A stretch of DNA of 64,000 bases from an uncultured Bacteroides sp. GTDB taxonomy: Bacteria; Bacteroidota; Bacteroidia; Bacteroidales; Bacteroidaceae. The translations under genes and the position numbers were made by a program. Under the pieces are notes generated by a model. It worked only from the letters and a program-made list of their open reading frames with translations. It ran no database searches and had not been told where the DNA came from. Location: NCBI GenBank assembly GCA_900555635.1, contig USLU01000008.1, positions 1 to 64,000 on the forward strand. The letters run 5' to 3'. Positions within the stretch are counted from its first letter, which is position 1; each line of letters begins with the position of its first letter. Shown in pieces: positions 34,810-44,398 of the stretch.

Positions 34810-37638
34810 TTATTTCTCATTCTGTGATTTTTGATACTCACTTGGCGTCATCCCGAACTCTTCCTTGAAACATGACGTGAAGTATTTGCGGTTGAAATAA
34901 CCCAGAGTAGCGGCAACTTCCGACACATTCTTGTTCTTATCCTCGAGCATGTGGCGGGCATGCTTCATCTTGATGTTCCGGATAAAGTCCAGCGGAGTGC
35001 GGTTGGTTATTGCTTTGAGTTTGCGGGTCAGTGTAGAGCGGGACATATTCATGGCGCTTGCCAGAGCATTGACGTCGTAGTTGGGCTGAGTCAGGTTATC
35101 TTCTACTGCCTTTACGGCTTTCTCCAGAAAGAGCTTGTCCAGTTGCTGGAACTCCGGTTCTACAAGATTCACTTCGCTATCCAGATACGTGCGCATTTTT
35201 ATCATCTCCTTGCTGTCTGCCCAAATCTCGTTGTTCTTGCGCTCCATGCGCTTGAGGTAAAGACGAAGTGCATAGGCTGAGAAGCCGAGAACCATTAACA
35301 AATAGAATAGATAAGCCCACCATGTCTCGTAGAAAGCGGGTAGGCGCTCTATAGTCAGTTCCGTTATTTCGTTGCTCCATACGCCGTTTTCATCGGTGGC
35401 TTTTACTTGGAAGGTGTAACTGCCTTTGTTCAGATGGTTGTAGAAAGCAGAATTCTTTCCTCCTTCTACATACACCCAGTCTTTGTCTATACCTTTCAGG
35501 CGATAGGCATATCGTATCTTCGAAGCATAACGATGGTTAAGCGAGGAGAAGAAGATTTCCAGATTCTGATCTTCGGGTTTAAGCTGGATGTGTTTGAAAG
35601 AGTTCTCCGCTTTCTTCTTGTTGAAGATAATAGATGTGCCCAGTAGCTTGATGTCAGTGATTTGGGTCTGTACGTTACTGGCTTTCCGGTCCAGCCCGTT
35701 CGAGGGAGTCACCATGCATATGCCCGGTATGCCGCCGAAGTAGATGTTTCCATCCCTGCCCATGCAGATGGCGGTGGGTAAGAAACGATTCAAGAGCATA
35801 GATCCGTCTGTGGTGAGGTAAGTACGGAAAGAATTGTTGCGGGGGTTGAACTCAATCAGCTTTTGATTGGTGTCAATCCAGATATGATTGAATACATCGG
35901 CGGCTATTTGATTCACTTGGTTGCCGTTCATGCCGCAAGCGTCGTTGTAACTTGTTAGTTTCTTTTCGGTGGGGTCGTAAGAGTAGACACCTCCGTCGTA
36001 AGTACCCAACCATAACAGACCATCCGGAGCTATGGAGACAGAGGAGAAACTGTAATCGGGCTGTACAAGCTGAGGCTTGCCGTCACGGTTCAGTTGGAAG
36101 AGCCCTTGGTTCTTGGTACAGACCCATATTGTGCCTTCCCGACTTTCGGTTATACCGGTGACGTGTCCCAAGGTCTGGTCGTTGTGTCTGATTTTCCCGG
36201 TCTTTATGTCATAGATGCAAAGTCCGGTATTGCTGCCTATCCATAGGTTGCCCCTGCTATCCTCGTATAGTTTGCTGACGAACGAGGTGGAGGGCAGGTA
36301 TTCTTCCAGCAATATACTCTCTTCAAGCGTCATTTTCATGCCTTGGCGGCTTAGTGCGAACACCTTGCGACTGATGTCGCGTGCCAGCCATACACCTTTA
36401 TGGATATGTGCGCGAGTCAGTTCCCGTCCGGCGTTCAAGGGTAATGAGGCGAGTTCGGGAAAATCGGTATAGATATTTATATGATCGGTCTTGAGGTTAT
36501 ATAGCAGAAGTCCGGTTCGTTCCTGCATCATCCACATAATGCCGTCGTCGCCATCGTCGCAAAGAGCCATGATGGCGGGATTATAGTGGGTGCGGTCGTT
36601 GATGGCGGGCAAAGCGTAATTCTGAATGATATTGTCGGACAGATGGATGATGAAGCTATGACGGTCGAAGGCGGATACCCATAAACAATCTTTTCCTTTC
36701 AGAATTTCGACCAGCATGTGATTGGTGGGTAAGAGTCCGGCAGGGAAGTGGACTTGCTTCAGTTTTCCGTCAGGTTGTGGGGCGAAGGCGATGATATCGC
36801 GTCCGGTAGTAATCCATATGTATCCCAGCTTGCTGTCTTGGGTAATGTGGAGTATGAGACCGTCTTCCTGTCCGAGTGAATTTAAAGGCATGTCGTTGAA
36901 TTGGCACATGGATTCTTCGGGAGCCGAAGGATCGAAGCGTACAATGCCGTATTTCCAAGTGGCGAGCCAGAAGTAGTCGTGTTCTTGGTCTTGAATGATT
37001 AGGGTGGGTAATATCTTCTTGCGAGTATAGGGTACAAAGGTGTCTTTTTGTTTATCCAGATGGTAGATGCCTTCATCCCAGATGGAGATGATGACCTCTT
37101 TTTTTCTGCTTTCGCAAAAACCCGATATGTTTGTTGGTCCTTCGCTGTTCTTGATGGGGTATTCTTTGATTAACTTCCCGTCAGCGTCGTATTTGCATAA
37201 TGAGCCGTATATGCCTACCCACATAAAACCGTCACTGGTGGAATAGATGCTCATTATTTGATTGTCCTGTAGCTTGTTTTCATCCAGTGGCACGATGCTA
37301 TAGTCTGCTTTGTTGAGTATATAGGCGCCTTTGTCCGTACCGAACCATATCTTTCCTTCTTTGTCTTCGGCAATGCATTCAATCAAGTCATCTTTCAGGT
37401 TGCGTGGGGTTTTGATGTCCGAGCGGAACACCTGAATGTTGTAACCGTCGTCACGGCACAATCCGTTGACCGTTCCATACCACATATAGCCTTCGCTATC
37501 TCTGAATACACGATGTATGGCACTGACCGGTAGCTGTTTAAGGGTAGGAATGTCTGAGATGGATATGCTTTGTGAACGTATCAGATAAGGGTAAATGAGC
37601 AGAAGTAAGGTCAATGTGTATTTAATCATAGCTTGCAA
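34810..37638 (-). CDS. Membrane propeller/AraC one-component regulator
   Basis: A 942-residue protein with a signal or anchor (residues 7-22), two-component-regulator propeller repeats up to about 690 (for example GYMWYGTVNGLCR, GKIWFGTDKGAYI, GLLWLGTYDGGVY), and a Y_Y_Y domain (about 695-765, with RYAYRLKGIDKDWVYVEGG). A membrane helix follows (about 770-795, WWAYLFYLLMVLGFSAYALRL), then only about 45 residues, and an AraC-type HTH (about 840-942, MSRSTLTRKLKAI). No histidine-kinase or receiver part is present, unlike the hybrid regulator at 44399-48541. It is probably a ligand-sensing regulator that binds DNA from the membrane. Its likely target is SusCD pair 1. Confidence 0.9.
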   Translation of the reverse strand: MQAMIKYTLTLLLLIYPYLIRSQSISISDIPTLKQLPVSAIHRVFRDSEGYMWYGTVNGLCRDDGYNIQVFRSDIKTPRNLKDDLIECIAEDKEGKIWFGTDKGAYILNKADYSIVPLDENKLQDNQIMSIYSTSDGFMWVGIYGSLCKYDADGKLIKEYPIKNSEGPTNISGFCESRKKEVIISIWDEGIYHLDKQKDTFVPYTRKKILPTLIIQDQEHDYFWLATWKYGIVRFDPSAPEESMCQFNDMPLNSLGQEDGLILHITQDSKLGYIWITTGRDIIAFAPQPDGKLKQVHFPAGLLPTNHMLVEILKGKDCLWVSAFDRHSFIIHLSDNIIQNYALPAINDRTHYNPAIMALCDDGDDGIMWMMQERTGLLLYNLKTDHINIYTDFPELASLPLNAGRELTRAHIHKGVWLARDISRKVFALSRQGMKMTLEESILLEEYLPSTSFVSKLYEDSRGNLWIGSNTGLCIYDIKTGKIRHNDQTLGHVTGITESREGTIWVCTKNQGLFQLNRDGKPQLVQPDYSFSSVSIAPDGLLWLGTYDGGVYSYDPTEKKLTSYNDACGMNGNQVNQIAADVFNHIWIDTNQKLIEFNPRNNSFRTYLTTDGSMLLNRFLPTAICMGRDGNIYFGGIPGICMVTPSNGLDRKASNVQTQITDIKLLGTSIIFNKKKAENSFKHIQLKPEDQNLEIFFSSLNHRYASKIRYAYRLKGIDKDWVYVEGGKNSAFYNHLNKGSYTFQVKATDENGVWSNEITELTIERLPAFYETWWAYLFYLLMVLGFSAYALRLYLKRMERKNNEIWADSKEMIKMRTYLDSEVNLVEPEFQQLDKLFLEKAVKAVEDNLTQPNYDVNALASAMNMSRSTLTRKLKAITNRTPLDFIRNIKMKHARHMLEDKNKNVSEVAATLGYFNRKYFTSCFKEEFGMTPSEYQKSQNEK

Positions 37639-37649
37639 TCATTTAATTG

Positions 37650-37657
37650 CAAAAGTA
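37650..37657 (-). promoter_or_regulatory. -7 box TACTTTTG for the AraC-propeller regulator
   Basis: It fits TAnnTTTG but lies only 12 bases before the ATG, so the leader would be very short. The 216-base gap 37639-37854 also holds a weak GC-rich stretch after SusD pair 2 but no gene. Confidence 0.4.
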
Positions 37658-37854
37658 TGAAAAAAAAGAAAGGGGAGTTGCTTATATGTCTTTTTTTTCG
37701 GCTATAACCTTTGTTTGCCACAGATAAGGGTTTGAGGTATGAAAAAAGAAGGAGGAACCTCACAGTCCCTCCCCCTCACACATAAATTAAATTGATTAAG
37801 GTCTATTTATTTATTTGATAATAAGGTCAGAAGTATTGCATTGATATACTTTCA

Positions 37855-39372
37855 TTAATAACCGGCATTATTAGTCCAACCAGTCAGTTTGATTTGTACA
37901 GACGGAATTGGGAAGTAATAATGGCTGTTTGCTTTCATTAGTGAAGTTGGATAAACTTTAGCTTTGAATTCAGCCACTTTTTCACGACGTACTAAGTTGA
38001 ACCAACGTTTATACTCAGCCAGGAACTCATAACCGCTTTCTGCGAATACAGCCTTATCAAATTCATCGCTATTAGTAGTAGTGGTAATATTAGCGATACC
38101 GGCACGTCTCTGAACTTGTTGTAAGCAATCCAAAGCGGTTTTATTGACTGTTCCGGTAGCCAAGTTGGAGGCTTCGGCATACATCAATAGCACTTCTGCA
38201 TAACGCAAGATAGGGGTGATACCATTAGACTGAGCACTATTTCCTGCCACTCCTTGATTGTAATCTTGGTATTTGGCGATGCATGGAAATCCATCTTGGC
38301 TGTCTTGCCATTTCACCGTACCTGTCTTGGTAGGCCATTCTGTCATATAGTTGAAATTCTTGCGGGCGCCTTCGGGATATTGTGCCATGTAGTCGGGATC
38401 TGCATAGTAATCGGCCCAACCTGCTACTTTATAGTCGGTGGGATAAAATGACTTTCCGTATTGACTGGCTACCTTATTGGCTACCGAATTGTGGATAGCA
38501 AACATGTGTTCGTTAGCTTCTTCCTTTTTAGCCTCTTTCCATAGGTCACCATATACAGGGGTCAGGCTAAGCCCCGAATGTTCAATGATATCCAAAGATT
38601 CGGTAGCAGCCTTTTCATAATATTCTTTACCTAGTTTGAGAGGCCATCCTGCCATTGTCATGTATACTTCGGAAAGCAGAGCCTTGGCAGCCCATTTGGA
38701 TGGGGTAGAGCTGAAACCGCTACGACTCTTCTCAGGAAGTGATGCGGCAGCCTCAACTAAATCGGGTACGATGATCTTCTCATATATATCGGCTACTGCA
38801 GCACGTGGTTGATCAGTAGGTACATTTACCGAACTCGTGACGCAGGGTACATCTCCATAGATGCGAACCAGGTAGAAGTAGCTTAACGCCCGCATGAAAT
38901 AAGCTTCGGCTACAACAGCCTTATATTGGTTGGCTATTTTCTGAGATTCGGCTTTGTCTTCATCGGTAGTTCCGGTTACCGGAGGAATGGGAGTTCCGGC
39001 AATCAGTCGGTTGGCTCCGGTGATGACACCCCAGAATGTGGCCCAAGAAGTATCCCAGTCTGCGGTATTAGAACTAATGCTAGGAGTGAGTTGGATGATA
39101 TAATCTAATACATTGTTGGGTTTCGGAGAACTCGTCATCTGGTCACCGGCACAGTCTATACGCATCATGCGGCAGTTGAAGCCGTAATTGTCATGCCACA
39201 GGTTTTTGTAAAGTCCCGTAGCGGCTAGCTCTACTTTATTGAGGTCTAGTTGTTCTCCACCTTGGTTGTATTCTTCTTCGGTTACGAATGATGGAGGGGT
39301 TTGGTTTAAATCTACACAAGCAGTGGTCAAAGCCAAGCAGCATCCTAAAGTGATATATGCTAATTTTTTCAT
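37855..39372 (-). CDS. SusD-like outer-membrane glycan-binding lipoprotein (pair 2)
   Basis: A 505-residue SusD/RagB protein with a lipoprotein signal (lipobox LTTAC, Cys19). Helical repeats include VAEAYFMRALSYFYLVRIYGD and WAAKALLSEVYMTMAGW, then LRYAEVLLMYAEASNLA. The end shows AEYKRWFNLVRREKV and YYFPIPSVQIKL, standard for the family. It starts 28 bases after the stop of the SusC gene and forms pair 2 with it. It is likely controlled by the hybrid two-component regulator at 44399-48541. Its sequence differs clearly from SusD pair 1, so the two units probably bind different glycans. Confidence 0.93.
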   Translation of the reverse strand: MKKLAYITLGCCLALTTACVDLNQTPPSFVTEEEYNQGGEQLDLNKVELAATGLYKNLWHDNYGFNCRMMRIDCAGDQMTSSPKPNNVLDYIIQLTPSISSNTADWDTSWATFWGVITGANRLIAGTPIPPVTGTTDEDKAESQKIANQYKAVVAEAYFMRALSYFYLVRIYGDVPCVTSSVNVPTDQPRAAVADIYEKIIVPDLVEAAASLPEKSRSGFSSTPSKWAAKALLSEVYMTMAGWPLKLGKEYYEKAATESLDIIEHSGLSLTPVYGDLWKEAKKEEANEHMFAIHNSVANKVASQYGKSFYPTDYKVAGWADYYADPDYMAQYPEGARKNFNYMTEWPTKTGTVKWQDSQDGFPCIAKYQDYNQGVAGNSAQSNGITPILRYAEVLLMYAEASNLATGTVNKTALDCLQQVQRRAGIANITTTTNSDEFDKAVFAESGYEFLAEYKRWFNLVRREKVAEFKAKVYPTSLMKANSHYYFPIPSVQIKLTGWTNNAGY

Positions 39373-39400
39373 ATCAGTATTATTTTATCAGTTAATGTGA

Positions 39401-42400
39401 TTAGAATGAAAAGTTAACTCCCAGTAAATAGTTTCGTCCGTTAGGATAGCTTCCCCAATCCACACCCGATGTCATCGGATTGCCCAAGGTAGCTTCCGGA
39501 TCCAGACCGCTATAGCTTGTAATCATAAATGGGTTCTGTACAGAGAAGTACAAACGCAGATCGTTCAGGAACATCTTGTCACAAGCAGCTTTCGGCAAAT
39601 TATATCCTAAAGTGATGCTCTTCACTTTAACGAAGTCTCCCTTTTCTACAAAACGGCTGTTAAAGCCTATTGTGTTCTTCTTTACCTTGACAAATCCCGG
39701 CACGTCAGTGTTTTCGTTGTCTTTAGTCCAACGGTTCAGCAAGGCACGTTTCGGAGTGATAACATCCGTATTGATGCCCGATACGGTATTTCCATATCCT
39801 GATTGGTCCGTCACGTTGTAGATATCGAAACCATGGAAGCCGACTATGAACAATGATAAATCGAAGTCCTTATAGCGGAAAGTATTGTTCCATCCCCAGT
39901 TGAAACTCGGCTGGCCGTTACCGATAATGCCTTGGTCGTCTTCATTGTACGCACCGTCCATATTGACATCTTTCAATTTTTCTTGTCCGGGTACTACGTT
40001 GTAGATAGATGCATACGTTCCGGTCTTTTCTACACCACCTTTAATAATGGTTACCTTTTCGTTTACTTCGTCAGTTTTCCATACTCCTAGGTTGGTATAT
40101 CCCCAGAAGGTACCTAACTTTTCGCCTTCAATCATTCTGAAAACTTTATTCTCGAACGAGCCGGCTTGTATCTGGGTGTGGTCTAAGGTCGGAATACTCT
40201 TGAATGTTCCCTTGTTGTGCGACAAGGTAACGTCTGTATGCCAGCTGAAGTCCTTACCGTTCACAGGATCGGCACCGATAGTAACCTCAAAACCTCTGTT
40301 TTGTATTTCACATGCGTTCTTCAATACCTTGTCCCAGCCTGTGTGTGCCGGTTGCTGAACTTCCATCAATACATCTTTGGATAATTTGTTGTACCAGTCG
40401 GCAGTAACTGTCAGTCGGCCGTTGAAAAAGCCGAGATCTACACCCACATTCACCTGGTCGTTGCGTTCCCATTTCAGATATTCGGCGGCAGGGCGACCTA
40501 CTACGTAAGAAGTACTACCGTCGGAGTTGACAGTTGGAACCATCTGAGAGAAGATGCGGTAAGGCTCTATAGCTTGATTACCTACTGAACCATAACCTAC
40601 GCGTAGCTTGAATTGGCTGATGGGATCTACCTCCTGCATAAAGGCTTCTTGCTTAACGTCCCATGCCAGTGCAGCAGAGGGGAAGTAATCCCATTTCTCT
40701 TTCAGACGTGAGGAACCGTCAGCACGGATAGAAGCCGTCAGCATATATTTGTTCATCAATACATAGTTCACACGGAACATGCCTGAAAGCAATGTGTTTA
40801 TAACGCGATTAGAACTGGCATTCTGGTTGTAAGAGTCGGCTAAACTGTTAAACCCTAGACGTTCGAAATACATGTTATTGGCAATGCCTTTCATGCTGAA
40901 GTTATTGCTGTAAGATTGCTCCAATACGGCAGTAGCATTGATACGGTGATTTTTGTTGAACTCCTTAGTGTAGTTCAAGGTATTGGTGTTCAGCCAGCTC
41001 CAGTTGAAAGCACTGTTGGCAGTAGCTTGTGTCTGGGTATTCTTGAAATAATAGTAGCTCTTACTGTTTTCAGCACTGGTTGCAAGTGAGTTGGTGAAAG
41101 ATACACCGAGTTGTGTACGGAAAGTCAATCCATCAATAATGGAGAAATCCATATAACCTTGTAGGTTATTAGTGAGTTTACGGTTGTCTCCGCTTATTTC
41201 GTTGATGTAACCCATCGGGTTGTAAGCCGGGTTACCGCCAACGGCATAGTTGTTATTATATCCGCCTTTGTCATTCATAGGACTTGTAGTGTTGGGGAAA
41301 TTGATGGCAGATATAAGCAATCCTTCATATTGATTCATACGTGGACCTGAAGAAACATTCATGTGACCGTAGATGTTCATACCCACTTTCCACCATTTCT
41401 TCAGCTTGGTGTCAACTTTTAAACGCCAATTGAAAGCATCGTTCTTCGAGTTTTTAATGGTTCCTTCTGTACTTTCGTAGCGCAGAGAAGCCAAGAAGTT
41501 AGTCTTTTCGCCACCACCGGAGATGGAAACCTCATAGTTTTGGGATACACCCGGATCGTTGAAGATGTTGTCGATGTAGTTGTAGCCTGCGCTACCATTG
41601 GCAAATGCTGCTATCTGCTGGTCGTTATAGTAAATTTTAGCCGGTTTTCCTTGGCTCTCATTGTATTCTCTTCCGTAGTCGTTCGCTAATCCGGCAAATT
41701 CTGCTGGAGATAGTAAGTCGGGTTTGTTGATGACAGTCTTTAAAGTGGCAAAAGCATTCACCGATACTGTCAGTCTGTCTTTATTAGGAGTTTTGGTAGT
41801 TACCAGGATAACGCCGTTGGCACCACGTGAACCGTAAACTGCGGTTGCGGATGCATCTTTCAGTACTTCGATAGATTGAATATCAGCAGGATTCAAAGCC
41901 TTCAGAGAACCACCGATGAAGCCGTCTACCACTACTAGCGGTTCACTATCTGCTGTGATAGAGTTTATACCACGAATACGAATAGTCTGGTCGCTCGAAG
42001 GGTTACCACCGCTAACGATAGACACACCTGCCATGCGTCCTTGCAATGCATCGGATACGTCGCCTGAGGGAGTGTTCTTCAAAGCATCGGCAGCTTTTAC
42101 AGAAGTTACCGCACCCGTCAAGTCACTTTTGCGTTGTACACCGTAACCTACTACTACAACTTCGTTCAACATTTGGCTGTCTTCTGCCAATAGCACATTA
42201 ATCTTTGTTTTTCCGGCTACAGCGATTTTTTGTGTTTGGTAGCCGATGTAAGAGAATACAAGGGTTGCGTTAGCAGGTACATTCGGGAGAGAGTAGTTTC
42301 CATCAATGTCAGTGATACATCCGTTGCTAGTCCCTTCTACTTGGATAGAAGCACCAATCACCGGACCTAAGTTGTCGGTCACTGTACCTGTTACTGTAAT

Positions 42401-42484
42401 GTTCTGTGCGCTTGCCTGTGTGGCAAATAGTACAGAAAGTAACATAATACCTAATGCTTTGAGGAAATTAGATTTCTGTTTCAT
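39401..42484 (-). CDS. SusC-like TonB-dependent transporter (pair 2)
   Basis: A 1027-residue outer-membrane receptor. It has a Sec signal (residues 1-26, ending ASAQ), a regulatory-like beta-sandwich (about 30-105, VTGTVTDNLGPVIGASIQV), a plug with MLNEVVVVGYGVQRKSDLTGAV and GSRGANGVILVTTK, and a barrel to the end (LLGVNFSF). It imports oligosaccharides with SusD pair 2. It has its own promoter: -7 box TACATTTG at 42559-42566. A nested inverted repeat at 42597-42638 lies just upstream of this box, placed well for an activator. Confidence 0.95.
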   Translation of the reverse strand: MKQKSNFLKALGIMLLSVLFATQASAQNITVTGTVTDNLGPVIGASIQVEGTSNGCITDIDGNYSLPNVPANATLVFSYIGYQTQKIAVAGKTKINVLLAEDSQMLNEVVVVGYGVQRKSDLTGAVTSVKAADALKNTPSGDVSDALQGRMAGVSIVSGGNPSSDQTIRIRGINSITADSEPLVVVDGFIGGSLKALNPADIQSIEVLKDASATAVYGSRGANGVILVTTKTPNKDRLTVSVNAFATLKTVINKPDLLSPAEFAGLANDYGREYNESQGKPAKIYYNDQQIAAFANGSAGYNYIDNIFNDPGVSQNYEVSISGGGEKTNFLASLRYESTEGTIKNSKNDAFNWRLKVDTKLKKWWKVGMNIYGHMNVSSGPRMNQYEGLLISAINFPNTTSPMNDKGGYNNNYAVGGNPAYNPMGYINEISGDNRKLTNNLQGYMDFSIIDGLTFRTQLGVSFTNSLATSAENSKSYYYFKNTQTQATANSAFNWSWLNTNTLNYTKEFNKNHRINATAVLEQSYSNNFSMKGIANNMYFERLGFNSLADSYNQNASSNRVINTLLSGMFRVNYVLMNKYMLTASIRADGSSRLKEKWDYFPSAALAWDVKQEAFMQEVDPISQFKLRVGYGSVGNQAIEPYRIFSQMVPTVNSDGSTSYVVGRPAAEYLKWERNDQVNVGVDLGFFNGRLTVTADWYNKLSKDVLMEVQQPAHTGWDKVLKNACEIQNRGFEVTIGADPVNGKDFSWHTDVTLSHNKGTFKSIPTLDHTQIQAGSFENKVFRMIEGEKLGTFWGYTNLGVWKTDEVNEKVTIIKGGVEKTGTYASIYNVVPGQEKLKDVNMDGAYNEDDQGIIGNGQPSFNWGWNNTFRYKDFDLSLFIVGFHGFDIYNVTDQSGYGNTVSGINTDVITPKRALLNRWTKDNENTDVPGFVKVKKNTIGFNSRFVEKGDFVKVKSITLGYNLPKAACDKMFLNDLRLYFSVQNPFMITSYSGLDPEATLGNPMTSGVDWGSYPNGRNYLLGVNFSF

Positions 42485-42558
42485 AAATATTAATTTAATA
42501 AGTTATTAATAAAGGTTGTTTTTTAGTTGATATTTGGTAAAACGATTAAATAACACCG

Positions 42559-42566
42559 CAAATGTA
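42559..42566 (-). promoter_or_regulatory. -7 box TACATTTG for SusC pair 2
   Basis: It matches TAnnTTTG, about 75 bases before the start codon, with an inverted-repeat element directly upstream. Confidence 0.65.
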
Positions 42567-42596
42567 TAGCATGAAAAGTGCATACGTATTAGTTAA

Positions 42597-42638
42597 TTGT
42601 TCGCAAATAGTACGAATTCGTACAAAATCTGCGAACAA
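42597..42638. promoter_or_regulatory. Nested inverted repeat, likely regulator site
   Basis: Outer arms TTGTTCGCA (42597-42605) and TGCGAACAA (42630-42638) enclose the perfect palindrome GTACGAATTCGTAC (42610-42623). It lies 31-72 bases upstream of the -7 box of SusC pair 2, where a hybrid two-component regulator would bind. Binding is inferred. Confidence 0.55.
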
Positions 42639-42651
42639 TACCTAGCTTGTA

Positions 42652-44211
42652 CTATTTCCTCTCCTTTTGATTTTTGGCGGCTTTTACCTCTTCCAATAGG
42701 GTGGAGAGGGCTTTTACTCTGCCTGGATTGGCTTCTGCTACGTTTGTTTTCTCCGATGGGTCAATGGAGAGATTGTACAATTGAGGCTTTGGAGCGTTAC
42801 CCAACTCCATTTTAGTCCAAAACTCTATGGCAGGCTTATCGCTGGGCTCTATATACTTCCAGTCTTCCTGAATAATAGATAATGTATTGTTCAGGTTTTG
42901 TTGTACGATATAGTCACATCCGGTAGTATCTGTTCCCAGGAAGTTGTTTAACTGGTCGCGACTGTCGGGAGCTATGCCCGGTTTCAATGGATGATTCAAT
43001 AAGGTAGCCAGCGAGGCATAAACATCGATCATGGAAAATAGAGCTTGCTGTTTACCGGGTTTGATGCCGTTGGGCCAGCGTACAATAAAGGGAATACGTG
43101 TTCCTGCGTCGTAAGCACTGTACTTTCCACCTCGGTAATGTTTCATAGGGGTATGGCCATTGAGCAGTTCAAAAGCCTGATCTTGATAACCGTCGTCAAT
43201 AACAGGACCATTATCGCTACAGAATACAAAGATGGTGTTGTCTGCAATCTTCAGGCTGTCCAGTGTACGCATAATCTCTCCGACTGTCCAGTCAAGCTGA
43301 AGGATGACATCGCCACGGACACCCAGCCCGCTCTTTCCTGCAAAACGCGGGTGCGGTACGCGGGGAACATGGACATCTTGTGTACCCATATATAAGAAGA
43401 AGGGTTCATCTTTATGGGAGGTGATAAAGGTTTTTGCTTTTTCTGTGATGATGTCGGCAATATTCTCATCCACCCAAAGAGCGGATTTGCCGCCGGTCAT
43501 CCAGCCGATACGGGGAATACCGTTGATGATGGTATTGTTATGTCCTTGGCTGGGTTTCATCTTTACCAGTTCGGGATTTTCCAATCCGGTAGGCCAGTTA
43601 CCTACTTTGTGGTCGTAGCTTACGGTAATGGGGTCGTTCGGATCGAGTCCTACTACGCGCCCGTTCTCTACGAAGACACAAGGAACACGATCTACGGTGG
43701 CAGGTATAATGAATTCATAGCCGAAGCCGATGTCTTGTGTATTCGGTTTGATTTGTCGGTTGAAGTCCGTTCCTCCTTTAGGGCCTAACCCTAAATGCCA
43801 TTTGCCTATGGCAGCGGTTGCGTATCCTTCTGCCTGAAACATATCGGCCATCGTTACGCAAGTGGTATCAATAATGAGCTCGGAGTTGCCGGGAGCAATG
43901 CCTGTATTCTGTTGCCGCCAAGGGTATTTACCGGTCAGCAGGCCGAAACGCGAAGGCGTGCTGGTAGAAGAAGTAGCGTAAGCATTGGTAAACTGCATTC
44001 CCTGGCCGGCAAGGCGGTCTATATTGGGAGTGCTCACTTTGGTAGCGCCATAGCAACTCAGGTCGCCAATGCCAAGATCATCTGCAATCAGATATATTAT
44101 GTTTGGTTTCTGGGGCTGGGTGCTTTTAGTCTCTTGTTTGGAAGCGTTGCCGCATCCAACTAAAAGCGCTGCACTAGGAAGAAACGTCAAAAGAGAGGAT
44201 AGATGCTTCAT
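42652..44211 (-). CDS. Serine-type sulfatase, lipoprotein
   Basis: A 519-residue sulfatase from the ATG at 44209-44211. This start gives the lipoprotein signal MKHLSSLL... with lipobox LVGC (Cys20). An upstream ATG at 44247 would place the -7 box inside the gene. The active-site motif is STPSRFGLLTGK with Ser84 in the Cys/Ser position, so a Ser-to-formylglycine enzyme is needed for activity. Other metal-site parts are seen: IADDLGIGDLSCYG, KWHLG and FCSDNGP. It removes sulfate from a sugar or other ester; the substrate is unknown. It lies between SusC pair 2 and the hybrid regulator. Confidence 0.92.
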   Translation of the reverse strand: MKHLSSLLTFLPSAALLVGCGNASKQETKSTQPQKPNIIYLIADDLGIGDLSCYGATKVSTPNIDRLAGQGMQFTNAYATSSTSTPSRFGLLTGKYPWRQQNTGIAPGNSELIIDTTCVTMADMFQAEGYATAAIGKWHLGLGPKGGTDFNRQIKPNTQDIGFGYEFIIPATVDRVPCVFVENGRVVGLDPNDPITVSYDHKVGNWPTGLENPELVKMKPSQGHNNTIINGIPRIGWMTGGKSALWVDENIADIITEKAKTFITSHKDEPFFLYMGTQDVHVPRVPHPRFAGKSGLGVRGDVILQLDWTVGEIMRTLDSLKIADNTIFVFCSDNGPVIDDGYQDQAFELLNGHTPMKHYRGGKYSAYDAGTRIPFIVRWPNGIKPGKQQALFSMIDVYASLATLLNHPLKPGIAPDSRDQLNNFLGTDTTGCDYIVQQNLNNTLSIIQEDWKYIEPSDKPAIEFWTKMELGNAPKPQLYNLSIDPSEKTNVAEANPGRVKALSTLLEEVKAAKNQKERK

Positions 44212-44244
44212 AGTCTTTGGATTTTTAAGTTTGATTTCTGACTC

Positions 44245-44252
44245 CAAAGGTA
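44245..44252 (-). promoter_or_regulatory. -7 box TACCTTTG for the sulfatase
   Basis: It fits TAnnTTTG, 34 bases before the ATG at 44211, and overlaps the alternative ATG at 44247, which argues against that start. Confidence 0.65.
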
Positions 44253-44327
44253 GGGCTGTTCATTCTAAACTAGTGTATAAAGAAGTACGTGGTAAAGGAA
44301 AAAATGTACAGAAGTACAAAGAAGGAA

Positions 44328-44365
44328 CTATCCTAACATGCAAGTAGAACTTAAAGTTAGGATAG
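44328..44365 (-). terminator. Dispersed stem-loop CTATCCTAAC, copy 2
   Basis: CTATCCTAAC (44328-44337) pairs with GTTAGGATAG (44356-44365). It has the same arms and flanks as 4484-4526 and lies just past the stop of the hybrid regulator gene (44399). Confidence 0.6.
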
Positions 44366-44398
44366 TAATTGAATAATCTAATTCTTGGATTGAATCAG

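Noticed and set aside
44212..44247. Longer start of the sulfatase
   Set aside because: The -7 box overlaps this ATG, and the later ATG gives a clean lipoprotein signal.
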